From KBS-83 sp051025295 (GTDB taxonomy: Bacteria; Acidobacteriota; Terriglobia; Terriglobales; Acidobacteriaceae), in the NCBI GenBank assembly GCA_051025295.1, contig JBMGJV010000007.1: a stretch of DNA of 64,000 nt. One strand, written 5' to 3'. Both the position numbers and the translations under genes were made by a program. Each line of letters opens with the position of its first letter. Position 1 is the stretch's first letter. A model generated the notes under the pieces. The model worked only from the letters and a program-made list of their open reading frames with translations, did no database searches and had not been told where the DNA came from. This document shows positions 55,209-63,768 of this stretch, one piece after another.

Positions 55209-56360
55209 TCAGCCCGCGCGCCGGCGCACTGCCTCCGCTAACTCTTCTAGCAGTGGTACGGTCTCATCCCAGCCGATGCAGGCATCGGTCATGGATTGGC
55301 CGTAGGTCAAAGGCTGGCCGGGGGTGTGTTTCTGGGCGCCGGGTTTCAGGTTGCTCTCGAGCATGACGCCGATGATGCGGCGGTCGCCGCCCGCGATCTG
55401 CTCGGCGACGTCGCGGCAGACGAGGGGCTGGCGGGTGTGGTCTTTGCGCGAGTTGGCGTGCGAGCAATCGATCATCAGGGCAGGGGTGAGGCCGGCCTTC
55501 TGTTCGAGCTGCGCGATGCGCTCGACATCGGCTGCGCCGTAATTCGTAACACCGCGGCCGCCGCGCAGGATGAGGTGGCAGTCTGGGTTGCCGCTGGTCT
55601 CGAAGATGGCGGTCTGGCCGTCCTTGGTGTGGCCGAGGAAAGTGTGCGGGTGGCGTGCGGAGAGGATCGCCTCGATGGCGATGCCGGCGTCGCCAGAGGT
55701 GCCGTTCTTGAAGCCGACCGGGCAGGAGATGCCGCTGACGAGCTGGCGGTGGACCTGGCTCTCCGTCGTGCGCGCGCCGATGGCGCCCCAGGAGACGAGC
55801 GCGGCCAGGTACTGCGGCGTGATCATGTCGAGGAACTCGGTGCCGGCGGGTACGCCCATCTCTGCAAGGTCGAGCAGAAGGTGGCGCGCCATGCGCAGGC
55901 CGTCATTGATGCGGTAGGACTCGTCGAGGTGCGGATCGTTGATGAGGCCCTTCCACCCGATGGTGGTGCGCGGCTTCTCGAAGTAAACGCGCATGACGAG
56001 GCAGAGGTCGCTCGCGAGCTCGGCGGCGAGGGGCTTGAGCAGGCGCGCGTACTCGAGCGCCGCGGCTGTGTCATGGATGGAGCATGGGCCGACGACCACA
56101 AGCAGGCGATGATCCTCGCCACGCAGGATGCGGAGAATCTCCTGCCGGCTCCGGTAGACGAGCGTGGCGGCCTCTTGGGTGATGGGCCGCTCGGCTTCGA
56201 GGGTCAGCGGCGGATCGACGACGTTGGCGGCGCGGATGCGCAGGTCGTCAATGCGGGACTGGTCGATGCGGGACTGATCGATGTGAGACGGATCGGACTC
56301 GCGCTCGGCCGTGGCGAGCGAAGAGGTGGGGGAGGACGCAGGTGGTGTGGAGTGAGGCAT
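55209..56360 (-). CDS. 3-deoxy-7-phosphoheptulonate synthase, class I (AroF/G/H type)
   Basis: A 383-residue DAHP synthase making the first shikimate-pathway intermediate from PEP and erythrose 4-phosphate. Blocks present: LLVVVGPCSIHD, VMRVYFEKPRTTIGWKGLIN, SCPVGFKNGTSGD, LRGGRGVTNY, and DCSHANSRKDH. The N-terminal ~45 residues are not part of the usual enzyme: they are Ser/Pro-rich and contain a tandem 15-base repeat (SRIDQ units). The start at 56360 has GAGGCAGCC before it. Feedback specificity cannot be read reliably. Confidence 0.95.
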   Translation of the reverse strand: MPHSTPPASSPTSSLATAERESDPSHIDQSRIDQSRIDDLRIRAANVVDPPLTLEAERPITQEAATLVYRSRQEILRILRGEDHRLLVVVGPCSIHDTAAALEYARLLKPLAAELASDLCLVMRVYFEKPRTTIGWKGLINDPHLDESYRINDGLRMARHLLLDLAEMGVPAGTEFLDMITPQYLAALVSWGAIGARTTESQVHRQLVSGISCPVGFKNGTSGDAGIAIEAILSARHPHTFLGHTKDGQTAIFETSGNPDCHLILRGGRGVTNYGAADVERIAQLEQKAGLTPALMIDCSHANSRKDHTRQPLVCRDVAEQIAGGDRRIIGVMLESNLKPGAQKHTPGQPLTYGQSMTDACIGWDETVPLLEELAEAVRRRAG

Positions 56361-56398
56361 GATGGCTGCCTCTGATTGTAGCGAGTGTGCGTGCGCTG

Positions 56399-56920
56399 CT
56401 AGCTGGCGTGCGGCACGAAGATGGGCCGACGGCGTCGCGTGAGCGGGCGGACCTCGCAGTCCGGCGACTGCGGACAGAGCCACATGGTGCGGCCGCGGTG
56501 CTCGCCGCTGTTGACGAGGACGCTGTTCATGGAGCGATCACAGCGCGGGCAGCGCAGGACCGGGTCGGGGATGGTTGGCGTCGGCGCGGGAGGGGCGACG
56601 CGTCGGGCAGCAGCCCGGGCGGCGGCCTGCGTGGTGATTTTCTGGACGCGGGTGCGGATGCGGGTGCTGATGTTGCCGCTGCTGCTGTTGCCACGTGGGG
56701 CGGCCTGGCGTGGTCGTCCGGGGATCACGGCGAAGGCGAGCGCGCCGGCAGCGAGCGAAGCCAGCGAGGCGAGGTGAGTGCCGGAGGCCAGGGGCCGGGG
56801 CGCAGAGTCGAGCAGCGCCGGCTGTCCCACGGCCCGTGGCTCCACGCGCTTCATGACGGAGCGAAGTCCGAAGAAGACGAGCAGTGCGATGAGGCAGACG
56901 CTGAGACCCTTGTAACGCAT
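56399..56920 (-). CDS. Membrane protein with topoisomerase-type zinc finger
   Basis: A 173-residue protein. An N-terminal helix (GLSVCLIALLVFFGL) and a second weakly hydrophobic helix (LASLASLAAGALAFAVIP) precede a basic linker. The C-terminal ~50 residues have a C4 zinc finger resembling topoisomerase-I zinc ribbons: LRCPRCDRSMNSVLVNSGEH...WLCPQSPDCEVRPL. A membrane-anchored Topo-like finger is unusual. The function is unknown. It lies 38 bases upstream of the DAHP synthase gene, transcribed in the same direction. Confidence 0.7.
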   Translation of the reverse strand: MRYKGLSVCLIALLVFFGLRSVMKRVEPRAVGQPALLDSAPRPLASGTHLASLASLAAGALAFAVIPGRPRQAAPRGNSSSGNISTRIRTRVQKITTQAAARAAARRVAPPAPTPTIPDPVLRCPRCDRSMNSVLVNSGEHRGRTMWLCPQSPDCEVRPLTRRRRPIFVPHAS

Positions 56921-57182
56921 GCAGCAATAGTAGGGAGCACACGCTGTGGCGGCCCACTCCCCCGAAGTTGTACCGGGGAAACCGTCGGTTGGGGGGGTGG
57001 GGCGGTGCTTCTGCGGGGCGACTGCTGGAGGTGAGCTGGGCTGCTCAAAGGAAAGGAGTTAAGGGGCTCAGGGGATGGATGCGGAGACGCTCCGCGCGCG
57101 AGGCATATTTCCCATTTTGGGCAGGGGTTCCCGAACAGTACACAGACGGTGTCGCTGCGTGCTTGATCGGGACGCAGTGCGC

Positions 57183-57899
57183 CTAGCTGCGCCGGAGGAT
57201 CTGGACCTCGGTGTCGCCGACGACGACCTCGGTGGCGATGCCGAGGAAGAGGCCGTGCTCGACGACGCCGGTGGTGCGTTTGAACAGCTCGGCGGCCTGC
57301 TCGGGTGTGTGTCCGGAGTCGGGCAGTCGGCAGTGCAGGATGTAGTGCTGGCCGTCGGTGAGGTAGGGCTGGCCGTCCTTCTCGACGCGGAGCTCGGTGG
57401 AGAAGCCCTGGTCGCGCAGGCGGCGCTCCGTAGTTTCCCAGCCGAAGGGGACGATCTCGACGGGCACGGTGAAGACGGAGCCGAGGGTGTCGACGAGTTT
57501 GCGGGGATCGACGGCGACGAGCATGCGGTTGCTGGCCATGGCGACGATCTTTTCGCGCAGAAGGGCGCCGCCGTGCCCCTTGATCAGGTGGAGGGTGCCG
57601 CGCTGGACCTCGTCCGCGCCGTCGATGGTGAGGTCGAGCCGGGGCTGGCGGGCGAAGTCGGTGAGCGGGATGCCGAGCGACTCTGCCTGCTTGTGCGAGG
57701 CGACCGAGGTAGCAATGCCGGTGATGCGCAGACCATCGCGCACGCGGCGGCCGATCTCCTCGATGCAGAGCGCGGAGGTGGAGCCAGAGCCGAGGCCGAC
57801 GGCCATGCCGTCCTGGACCTGTGCGGCGGCCCACTGGGCGGCGCGGCGCTTGGCGGCTTCGGCGGGATCGGAGGCGGTCGGGGCGGAGGGGGCGGTCAT
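57183..57899 (-). CDS. rpiA: Ribose-5-phosphate isomerase A
   Basis: A 238-residue enzyme interconverting ribose 5-phosphate and ribulose 5-phosphate in the pentose phosphate pathway. The motifs GLGSGSTS, TIDGADEV and KGHGGALLREK contain the phosphate-binding and catalytic residues. Length is typical. It is downstream of the LolA-like gene (48-base gap) in the same direction. Confidence 0.96.
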   Translation of the reverse strand: MTAPSAPTASDPAEAAKRRAAQWAAAQVQDGMAVGLGSGSTSALCIEEIGRRVRDGLRITGIATSVASHKQAESLGIPLTDFARQPRLDLTIDGADEVQRGTLHLIKGHGGALLREKIVAMASNRMLVAVDPRKLVDTLGSVFTVPVEIVPFGWETTERRLRDQGFSTELRVEKDGQPYLTDGQHYILHCRLPDSGHTPEQAAELFKRTTGVVEHGLFLGIATEVVVGDTEVQILRRS

Positions 57900-57947
57900 G
57901 TCGCCTTCCGTGATATCACGTGGCGGGTGCAGGGCTCCAGCGGACGA

Positions 57948-58886
57948 CTAGTGCTGGGGCGGAGTGGCTGGAGGTGGAGCAGGCTGCTGCTGGGGCGAGG
58001 GGGACGGGGCGGGGCCGTTGGGCTGTTGGTCGCTTTTGACCTCCTGGCCGCCGTAGGTGATCTTTGCGGTCGAGCCGAAGCGCTTGTAGTTCGAGTACTT
58101 CACGATGGAGCGGACGTGCACGTCCTGCGCCATGTAGCCGCTGCCGCCTGCGAAGTGCAGCACGCCATCGGCCTTGCTGTAGACCGGGAACCAGTAGACG
58201 CCGTCGACCTGCTCGCGATACGTGGTGAAGGGCAGCGAAAGGTCTTCGTGGCCGGGGCGCGTGTCGTCGGGCACGTTCTTCGCATTGACGACGACGATCT
58301 GCAGATCCTTCTGATCGACCCAGAGGCGGCCCTGGAGGTAGCGCTCCTTCTTCTCGATGCGCTTGGGCGTGACGTCGAATACGTAACAGTCGACCTCATC
58401 GACCTTCTGCTTGCCGACGTAGCGGAGGTCGTACTTGGGCAGCTCTTCGGAGGTGAGCACGAAGGGCAGGCGGTGCTCGATGTCGGACATGTCGGCGGGT
58501 GACATCATGATGCGCTCCATCGTGTTCGGCGGAGCGAGGGTGACGTGCTCGAGCTTGGCGCCGCCCTTGTCGTAGGAGATCTCAGCGACCTGCTGATAGG
58601 CGCCGTCGACCTGGCCTTCGTCGGTGATGGTCTCGATCCGCACGCTGCGCGTGTAGGTGTACTTGTCCATCGCGTTGCGGAACTCGCTCTCCTTGGCCGC
58701 GAACTTCTGGATGATCTGTTCGGGCGGCGTGGAGGGCGCGGATTTGTCGAGCGGGCCGAAGCCGGCGTCGGTGGGCTGGAGCTGGGTGTAGCTGGCCTGC
58801 GCGTGGAGCGAGGCAGCGGGCGCGATTGCGAGCAGCGCGAAGGCTAGCGTGAGGCGAAGCAGGCGAGCAGAGAGCATAGCGGGCAT
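57948..58886 (-). CDS. Exported LolA-like / outer-membrane lipoprotein-sorting-type protein
   Basis: About 312 residues with a signal peptide (LLRLTLAFALLAIAPAASLHA). The core has repeated beta-strand patterns (LRYVGKQKVDEVDCYVFDVT, RYLQGRLWVDQKDLQIVVVN, VYWFPVYSKADGVLHF) of the half-barrel LolA/VioE-like fold. It ends in a Pro/Gln-rich tail (PSPQQQPAPPPATPPQ). It may bind lipids or lipoproteins in the periplasm. The exact start is uncertain: ATGs at 58886 and 58877 both give good signal peptides. Confidence 0.72.
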   Translation of the reverse strand: MPAMLSARLLRLTLAFALLAIAPAASLHAQASYTQLQPTDAGFGPLDKSAPSTPPEQIIQKFAAKESEFRNAMDKYTYTRSVRIETITDEGQVDGAYQQVAEISYDKGGAKLEHVTLAPPNTMERIMMSPADMSDIEHRLPFVLTSEELPKYDLRYVGKQKVDEVDCYVFDVTPKRIEKKERYLQGRLWVDQKDLQIVVVNAKNVPDDTRPGHEDLSLPFTTYREQVDGVYWFPVYSKADGVLHFAGGSGYMAQDVHVRSIVKYSNYKRFGSTAKITYGGQEVKSDQQPNGPAPSPSPQQQPAPPPATPPQH

Positions 58887-59027
58887 GGGGGCGGGTCGCG
58901 ACGAGCCGACCGCTCCTACAGGGTAGACGGACCTGGCCGCAAAAAGACACGAACGCAAGGCCGGGCGGATGAATCGTTCGTGGCAGGGGCGGGCATCAGA
59001 CTAGCCGGACAGGATGGAGAGACGACG

Positions 59028-60254
59028 ATGCCGCTGGTCTTGGTGCTGAATCCGGGGAGCAATTCGCTGAAGGCGGACGTGGTCGAGGTGCGGGAGGGGC
59101 AGCGCTTCGGCTGCGAGAGCGTGACACGCGCAGGGGCGATGGTGGAGGGCATCGGCAAAGACAAGCCAGCGACCTTCTCTCGGGTGGAGGGGCGCGAGAC
59201 GAAGGACACGCGGGATGTGGAGGCGAAGAGCTTCACCGATGCGGCGGGGCTGCTGCTGCGCTGGCTGCACGAGCAGGGCGATCAGAATGGCGTTCGTGCG
59301 GAGGACATCGCGCTTGCGGCGGTGCGCGTGGTGCATGGGGGCGAGCGCTTCGACGGGCCGGTGCGTGTGGATGCCGATGTGGAGCGGGCGATCGAGCAGT
59401 ATGCGCGATTTGCGCCATTGCACAATGCGCGCTCGCTCGAGGTGATCCGGGCGGTGCAATCGCTGGCGGGCGAGCATGGGCGCGCGTGGCCGGTGATCGC
59501 GGGCTTCGATACATCGTTCTACCGGCGGATGCCGGAGGTGGCGTGGCGGTATCCGCTGCCGGTCGAAGTGGCGGACCGGCATGGGCTGCGGCGGTACGGC
59601 TTTCATGGCTTCTCGCACCGGTCGCTGCTGGAGCGGTATGCGCTCGAGACAGGGCGCGCGCTCGAGCAGATCCGCATCGTGACGCTGCATCTCGAGAGCG
59701 GCTGCTCCGCGACGGCGATCCGGGATGGGGTGGCGGTTGAGAACTCGATGGGGCTGACGCCGCTGGAGGGATTGATGATGGGCACGCGCAGCGGCTCGGT
59801 GGACCCGGCGCTCCTGCCGGTGCTGATGGAAGCGGAGGGGCTGGACGCTGCGGGGGCGCTGGAGGTGCTGAACAAGCAGTCGGGGCTGCTTGGGGTGTCG
59901 GGTGTGTCGCTGGACACGCGTGTGCTGATGAAGCGGCTGAGCGAGCCACGCGTGGCGCTGGCGATGGAGATGTTCTGCTACCACGTGACCAAACAGGTGG
60001 GCGCGTACCTGGCGGCACTGGGTGGGGCAGAGGCGATCGTGTTTGGCGGCGGCATCGGCGAGGACGAGCCGATGGTGCGCGCGCGGGTGTGCCGGGCGCT
60101 GCGCTGGGCCGGCGCGGAGCTCGATGAAGAGGAGAACAAACGCAGTGTGTTCCGCCCGGGGCGGCTGAGCACGCCGAATGCGGAGCTGGCAGTGTGGACG
60201 CTGCCGGCGGCGGAGGCGGCGCAGATCGCATTTGAAGCAGCCGCGGTGGCGTGA
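59028..60254 (+). CDS. ackA: Acetate kinase
   Basis: A 408-residue acetate/propionate kinase. Motifs: LVLNPGSNSLKADV (phosphate 1), VRVVHGGERFDGP, RRYGFHGFSHRSL, LHLESGCSATAI (usually HLGNG), GLTPLEGLMMGTRSGSVDP and VFGGGIGEDEP. It makes ATP from acetyl phosphate or the reverse. The common 'HLGNG' is replaced by HLESG, a notable change at the phosphate-binding region. No pta gene is adjacent. GGAGAG precedes the ATG. Confidence 0.95.
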   Translation: MPLVLVLNPGSNSLKADVVEVREGQRFGCESVTRAGAMVEGIGKDKPATFSRVEGRETKDTRDVEAKSFTDAAGLLLRWLHEQGDQNGVRAEDIALAAVRVVHGGERFDGPVRVDADVERAIEQYARFAPLHNARSLEVIRAVQSLAGEHGRAWPVIAGFDTSFYRRMPEVAWRYPLPVEVADRHGLRRYGFHGFSHRSLLERYALETGRALEQIRIVTLHLESGCSATAIRDGVAVENSMGLTPLEGLMMGTRSGSVDPALLPVLMEAEGLDAAGALEVLNKQSGLLGVSGVSLDTRVLMKRLSEPRVALAMEMFCYHVTKQVGAYLAALGGAEAIVFGGGIGEDEPMVRARVCRALRWAGAELDEEENKRSVFRPGRLSTPNAELAVWTLPAAEAAQIAFEAAAVA

Positions 60255-60307
60255 ATCTGCTTGCGAAGATGCGAGCTGTTTGGAAGCGCGCCCTCTCTTC
60301 GCTGCGG

Positions 60308-61016
60308 CTACTCGGAATGCAGAGTCCGCGCCACGTTCATCCGCCATGCGCGCCGTGCCGGCAGCAATGCGGCAGTCACGGTCACGCCCAGCAGATGAGC
60401 AAGGTGCTCTACGGGATCAGTTCGCTCGACCCGCTACGCTACGGCGTGGCCAGGGGCGAGCCGGCCCCACATGCTGCAGTTGCCGCCGCCGTTCGTGTTC
60501 GTGAGCGCATCGCTGCCCTCGACGAAGTAGGGCTGCTGTGACAGTGGCAGCCAGAGGTCGGGGTGCTGTTGATCGAGACTCGCGAAATCCTGCGGAAGTG
60601 TGCCGATCACGGTGGCAGGTTTGTGGTTGATGCGGATCACCCGCCCGATGATTGAGCGGTCGCCGCCAAAGCGACGCTGCCAGAAGCCGTAGCTGAAGAC
60701 AACGGCGGGTGCGTCGTGCAGGTCAGCAGGAAGCTGCAGCGTGCCGGCTGCGGGCTGTGCGCCCAGTTCGGAGAAGTCGTTGGCGCTGACGTAGTCGGCT
60801 TTGCTCGGCTGCAGGTCCTGGTCGAACTGCACACCCGGTGAGCCCAGGGTGACCATCACGGCCGAGAGCGTCTTTGTGTGTTCGCGGTAGAAGACGACCG
60901 AGGCATACGGAATCTGCGGAGTGATGTTCTCTGGTGAGCGGCGCTCCAGCCGGACCAGCGAGGCCGGATCGCGCACTGGCAGAGGTTTCAGCGCGGCGGC
61001 GGAAGAGTTCGCTCAT
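60308..61016 (-). pseudogene. Scrambled remnant of an ADOP-type ABC permease
   Basis: Four parts of one acidobacterial duplicated orphan permease lie close together. (1) A start with a strong AAAGGAGATC ribosome site at 61016 giving MSELFRRR. (2) A jump to LKPLPVRDPASLVRLER, VVFYREHTK and FSYGFWQRRFGGDRSI, the first MacB-type periplasmic part, ending RLAPG near 60452. (3) On the opposite strand at 60395-60451, MSKVLYGISSLDPLRYGVA, which is the conserved C-terminal ADOP block but inverted. (4) Back on the minus strand LLGVTVTAALLPARRAWRMN and the normal ADOP ending, stop at 60308. Most of the ~800-residue protein is deleted. It lies downstream of its PadR gene. Confidence 0.82.
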
Positions 61017-61041
61017 GGTGGATCTCCTTTGAGCCTGCGGC

Positions 61042-61377
61042 TCAGGCTGTCTCGAGCACGCTGCGGATGCCCTGGTTCAGCCGCTCGTAGGCGGCCAGCT
61101 CGGCGTCGAACTGCGCCCGGCCCTCCGGCGTGAGCTGGTAGAAGCGGACCTTGCGGTTGGTGTCGGAGACGCCCCACTTTGCTGTCACCCAGCCCTTGAG
61201 CAGCAGCTTCTGCAGGGTGGGGTAGAGCAGCCCCTCTTCGACGGCCAGCACCTCGCTCGAGAGCACGTGAATGCGCTGGGCGATGGCGTAGCCATGCAGC
61301 GGGGCGGCGTGCAGGACGCGGAGGATCAACAGGGGAAGGGCACCGGAGGGTGTGACCGGCCGAGGGGTGTGAAACAT
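61042..61377 (-). CDS. PadR-family transcriptional regulator
   Basis: A 111-residue winged-helix protein: LPLLILRVLHAAPLHGYAIA, LAVEEGLLYPTLQKLLLKGW, and RFYQLTPEGRAQFDAELAAY. PadR regulators of this subgroup commonly precede ADOP permeases in acidobacteria and probably control them. Here the permease 25 bases downstream is destroyed. The frame runs upstream to 61587, but that part is unnatural; ATG 61377 starts the usual N-terminus. Confidence 0.87.
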   Translation of the reverse strand: MFHTPRPVTPSGALPLLILRVLHAAPLHGYAIAQRIHVLSSEVLAVEEGLLYPTLQKLLLKGWVTAKWGVSDTNRKVRFYQLTPEGRAQFDAELAAYERLNQGIRSVLETA

Positions 61378-61771
61378 AGGCCTACAATCTGTGAGGGAGA
61401 GCGAGCACCCATTTCGTTGACTCGCTTGACTGACTGGGCTATCCTGAAAGCCTTGCGCAGTGCCGTATCTGCGCGTCTGCCGGGGTTGGGCTTTCGGGCC
61501 TGGAAACCGTGCCGGGCGCTTCGCAGGGCGGTGACGCGGATGCCGGGTGGCACAGCAGTTGGTTCTTCGGCTCCCCTGCGCGCTCAACGTGATCCAGTTT
61601 GTCGGCCATTTCGCCGACTCCGGATTTCCGAGACGCCGGTGCTCTGCGCCTTGTGAGGCCAGACCGGCGGAGACGATTGTTGTTGTGGGCGCATGGCCGC
61701 GCCGGGCCGAAGCCGCACAGGCCGGGGCAGCACAGGCCAGATACGAGTGGAAGGGTAGAGGTACACGATCG
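61378..61771. other. Intergenic leader region upstream of rplM
   Basis: The 394 bases between the divergent PadR gene and rplM contain a strong promoter near the PadR end (61417-61445). This implies a ~320-base 5' leader of rplM. The leader has GC-rich inverted segments but no recognised ribosomal-protein leader or riboswitch. The frame open through it (from 61547) has no coding character. Confidence 0.55.
61417..61445 (+). promoter_or_regulatory. Promoter of the rplM-rpsI-rpsB-tsf cluster
   Basis: TTGACT at 61417-61422 and TATCCT at 61440-61445 with a 17-base spacer. Transcription would start near 61452, ~320 bases before rplM. Confidence 0.65.
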
Positions 61772-62215
61772 ATGTCGACTTACATGCCAAGCTCGCATGA
61801 CATAGCCCGCAAGTGGTTCGTAGTGGACGCCAGCGGCAAGACGCTGGGCCGCCTGGCCACGGAAACGGCCAGTGTGTTGAGCGGCAAGACCAATCCGCGC
61901 TACACGCCGTTCATGGACATGGGCGATCACGTGATCGTCGTCAATGCTGAGAAGGTCCGGCTGACCGGGCTGAAGAGCCAGCAGAAGATCTATCGCCGCT
62001 ACACCGGCTTTCCGGGCGGTCTGCGCGAAGAGTCGTTTGTGCGCCTGATTGCGCGCCGGCCGGAGAAGGTCGTCGAAGAGGCGATCCGGGGCATGCTGCC
62101 GAAGACGAAGCTGGGGCGCCAGATGGCGACCAAGCTGAAGGTCTACCGCGGCACTGACCATCCGCACCAGGCCCAGCAGCCGGTGGCACTCGAGATTGCC
62201 GGAGCCGTGCGGTAG
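61772..62215 (+). CDS. rplM: 50S ribosomal protein L13
   Basis: A 147-residue L13: KWFVVDASGKTLGRLATETA, GDHVIVVNAEKVRLTG, YRRYTGFPGGLRE and AIRGMLPKTKLGRQM. The start is the ATG at 61772 (MSTYMPSSHDIARKW); the frame upstream is not natural. It is followed by rpsI after 41 bases, the standard L13-S9 pair. Confidence 0.97.
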   Translation: MSTYMPSSHDIARKWFVVDASGKTLGRLATETASVLSGKTNPRYTPFMDMGDHVIVVNAEKVRLTGLKSQQKIYRRYTGFPGGLREESFVRLIARRPEKVVEEAIRGMLPKTKLGRQMATKLKVYRGTDHPHQAQQPVALEIAGAVR

Positions 62216-62256
62216 GGCTCCTACACCGTTTTTAAAGAGAGAGATCAGGACACACG

Positions 62257-62652
62257 ATGGCAGATCTGGTTCAGTACTACGGAACAGGGCGGCGGAAGTC
62301 GAGCGTGGCGCGCGTCTTCCTGCGCCCCGGCACCGGTCAGTTCACGGTGAATCGCCGTGGCTTTGAGGAGTACTTCGTTACCGAGCAGCAGCGCGTTTCG
62401 GCGCGCCGGCCGCTGGTGCTCGTCGAGATGCTCCAGAACTTCGACGTGCTGACCACAGTGTCGGGCGGCGGCGTGAGCGCACAGGCCGACGCAGTCAAGA
62501 TGGGCATTGCCCGCGCCCTGCTCGAGTTCAACGCCGAGCTGCGCAAGACGCTCAAGAGCGACGGACTGCTCTCGCGCGATGCGCGCATCAAGGAGCGCAA
62601 GAAGTACGGGCAGAAGGGCGCCCGCAAGCGGTTCCAGTTCTCCAAGCGCTAA
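62257..62652 (+). CDS. rpsI: 30S ribosomal protein S9
   Basis: A 131-residue S9: YYGTGRRKSSVARVFLRPGT, GGGVSAQADAVKMGIARALL, and the basic tail KYGQKGARKRFQFSKR that contacts tRNA in the P site. Typical length and a good ribosome site (AGAGAG). Confidence 0.97.
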   Translation: MADLVQYYGTGRRKSSVARVFLRPGTGQFTVNRRGFEEYFVTEQQRVSARRPLVLVEMLQNFDVLTTVSGGGVSAQADAVKMGIARALLEFNAELRKTLKSDGLLSRDARIKERKKYGQKGARKRFQFSKR

Positions 62653-62818
62653 TCGCTGGGGCTGGATCAGTTTGTTCTTCGGGTTTGGGCTGGAGTGGGC
62701 GACTACTCCAGCCACGCAAGTGTAGTTATTCCCCGCGTGCTGTCCAACGCGGCAACACACGGGATCAATCCACGCCGGGGCTCAACCGCTGGCGGGATGC
62801 ACATCACGAGGAGGTCGT

Positions 62819-63742
62819 TTGGCCACTATCACCATGAAGGAGTTGCTCGAGGCGGGTGTTCACTTCGGGCATCAGACCAAGCGCTGGAACCCGAAGATGA
62901 AGGAATACATCTTTGGCGAGCGCAACGGCATTTACATCATCGATCTGCAGAAGACCCTCAAGATGTTCAAAGAGGCCTCGAAGTACGTCACGGATCTGAC
63001 GTCTTCGGGCAAGGTCATCCTGTTTGTCGGCACCAAGCGCCAGGCGCAGGACGCCATTGCGGAAGAAGCAAACCGCTGCGGCATGTTCTACATCAACCAG
63101 CGCTGGCTGGGTGGCTTGCTGACGAACTGGATCACTGTGCAGAAATCGGTGCGCCGCCTTCAGGAACTGGATGATATGGCCACGGACGGCCGTTACGACC
63201 TGTTGACGAAGAAGGAAGTGATTCGCCTGGAGCGGGAGCGCAAGCACCTGCAGGCGAACCTGGCCGGCATCAAGGCAATGAAACGCCTGCCGGATGCGAT
63301 CTTCATCGTCGACTCGAACAACGAAGCGATCGCCGTCAAGGAAGCACGCAAGCTGGGCATCCCGGTTGTCGCCGTGGTGGATACGAATTGCGATCCTACG
63401 GTCGTCGATTACGTGATCCCGGGCAATGACGATGCGCTGCGCGCGATCCGTCTGTTCACCTCGAAGATTTCGGACTCCGTGATCGAGGGTGTGCAGATGG
63501 CCACCGACAAGCAGTTCGCTGCAGCCACGGCCGGTGCGACGGCTCTAGCGGTCGATCAGGCCTTCGTCGGCGAGGAGCCGGAGTCGGTGCCTACGCCCGA
63601 GACGCTCGAAGCAGGCGCGGACACGGCTGCCGGCGAGAACGAGGTCGTCGATCTCGAAGCAGCGCTCGGCGGCGGCATCCGCAAGGCTCCCGCAGCTGTT
63701 ACGGCGGCAGAGCCCGAGGTTGTGGCAGAAGCCGGTCACTGA
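62819..63742 (+). CDS. rpsB: 30S ribosomal protein S2
   Basis: A 307-residue S2: TITMKELLEAGVHFGHQTKR, WNPKMKEYIFGERNGIYIID, GTKRQAQDAIAEEA, RWLGGLLTNW, and DTNCDPTVVDYVIPGNDDA. The C-terminal ~60 residues are an acidic Ala/Glu-rich extension beyond the usual ~240-residue core. The start is TTG, with AGGAGG six bases upstream. It is followed by tsf after 127 bases. Confidence 0.97.
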   Translation: MATITMKELLEAGVHFGHQTKRWNPKMKEYIFGERNGIYIIDLQKTLKMFKEASKYVTDLTSSGKVILFVGTKRQAQDAIAEEANRCGMFYINQRWLGGLLTNWITVQKSVRRLQELDDMATDGRYDLLTKKEVIRLERERKHLQANLAGIKAMKRLPDAIFIVDSNNEAIAVKEARKLGIPVVAVVDTNCDPTVVDYVIPGNDDALRAIRLFTSKISDSVIEGVQMATDKQFAAATAGATALAVDQAFVGEEPESVPTPETLEAGADTAAGENEVVDLEAALGGGIRKAPAAVTAAEPEVVAEAGH

Positions 63743-63768
63743 GTTTTACCAAGACGGTCCCTGGTATC

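Noticed and set aside
57075..58502. 475-codon plus-strand frame opposite rpiA and the LolA-like gene
   Set aside because: Asp/Val/Gly-rich antisense shadow; the minus-strand genes carry clear motifs.
59001..60347. 448-codon minus-strand frame opposite ackA
   Set aside because: Arg/His/Gln-rich without motifs; ackA is unambiguous.
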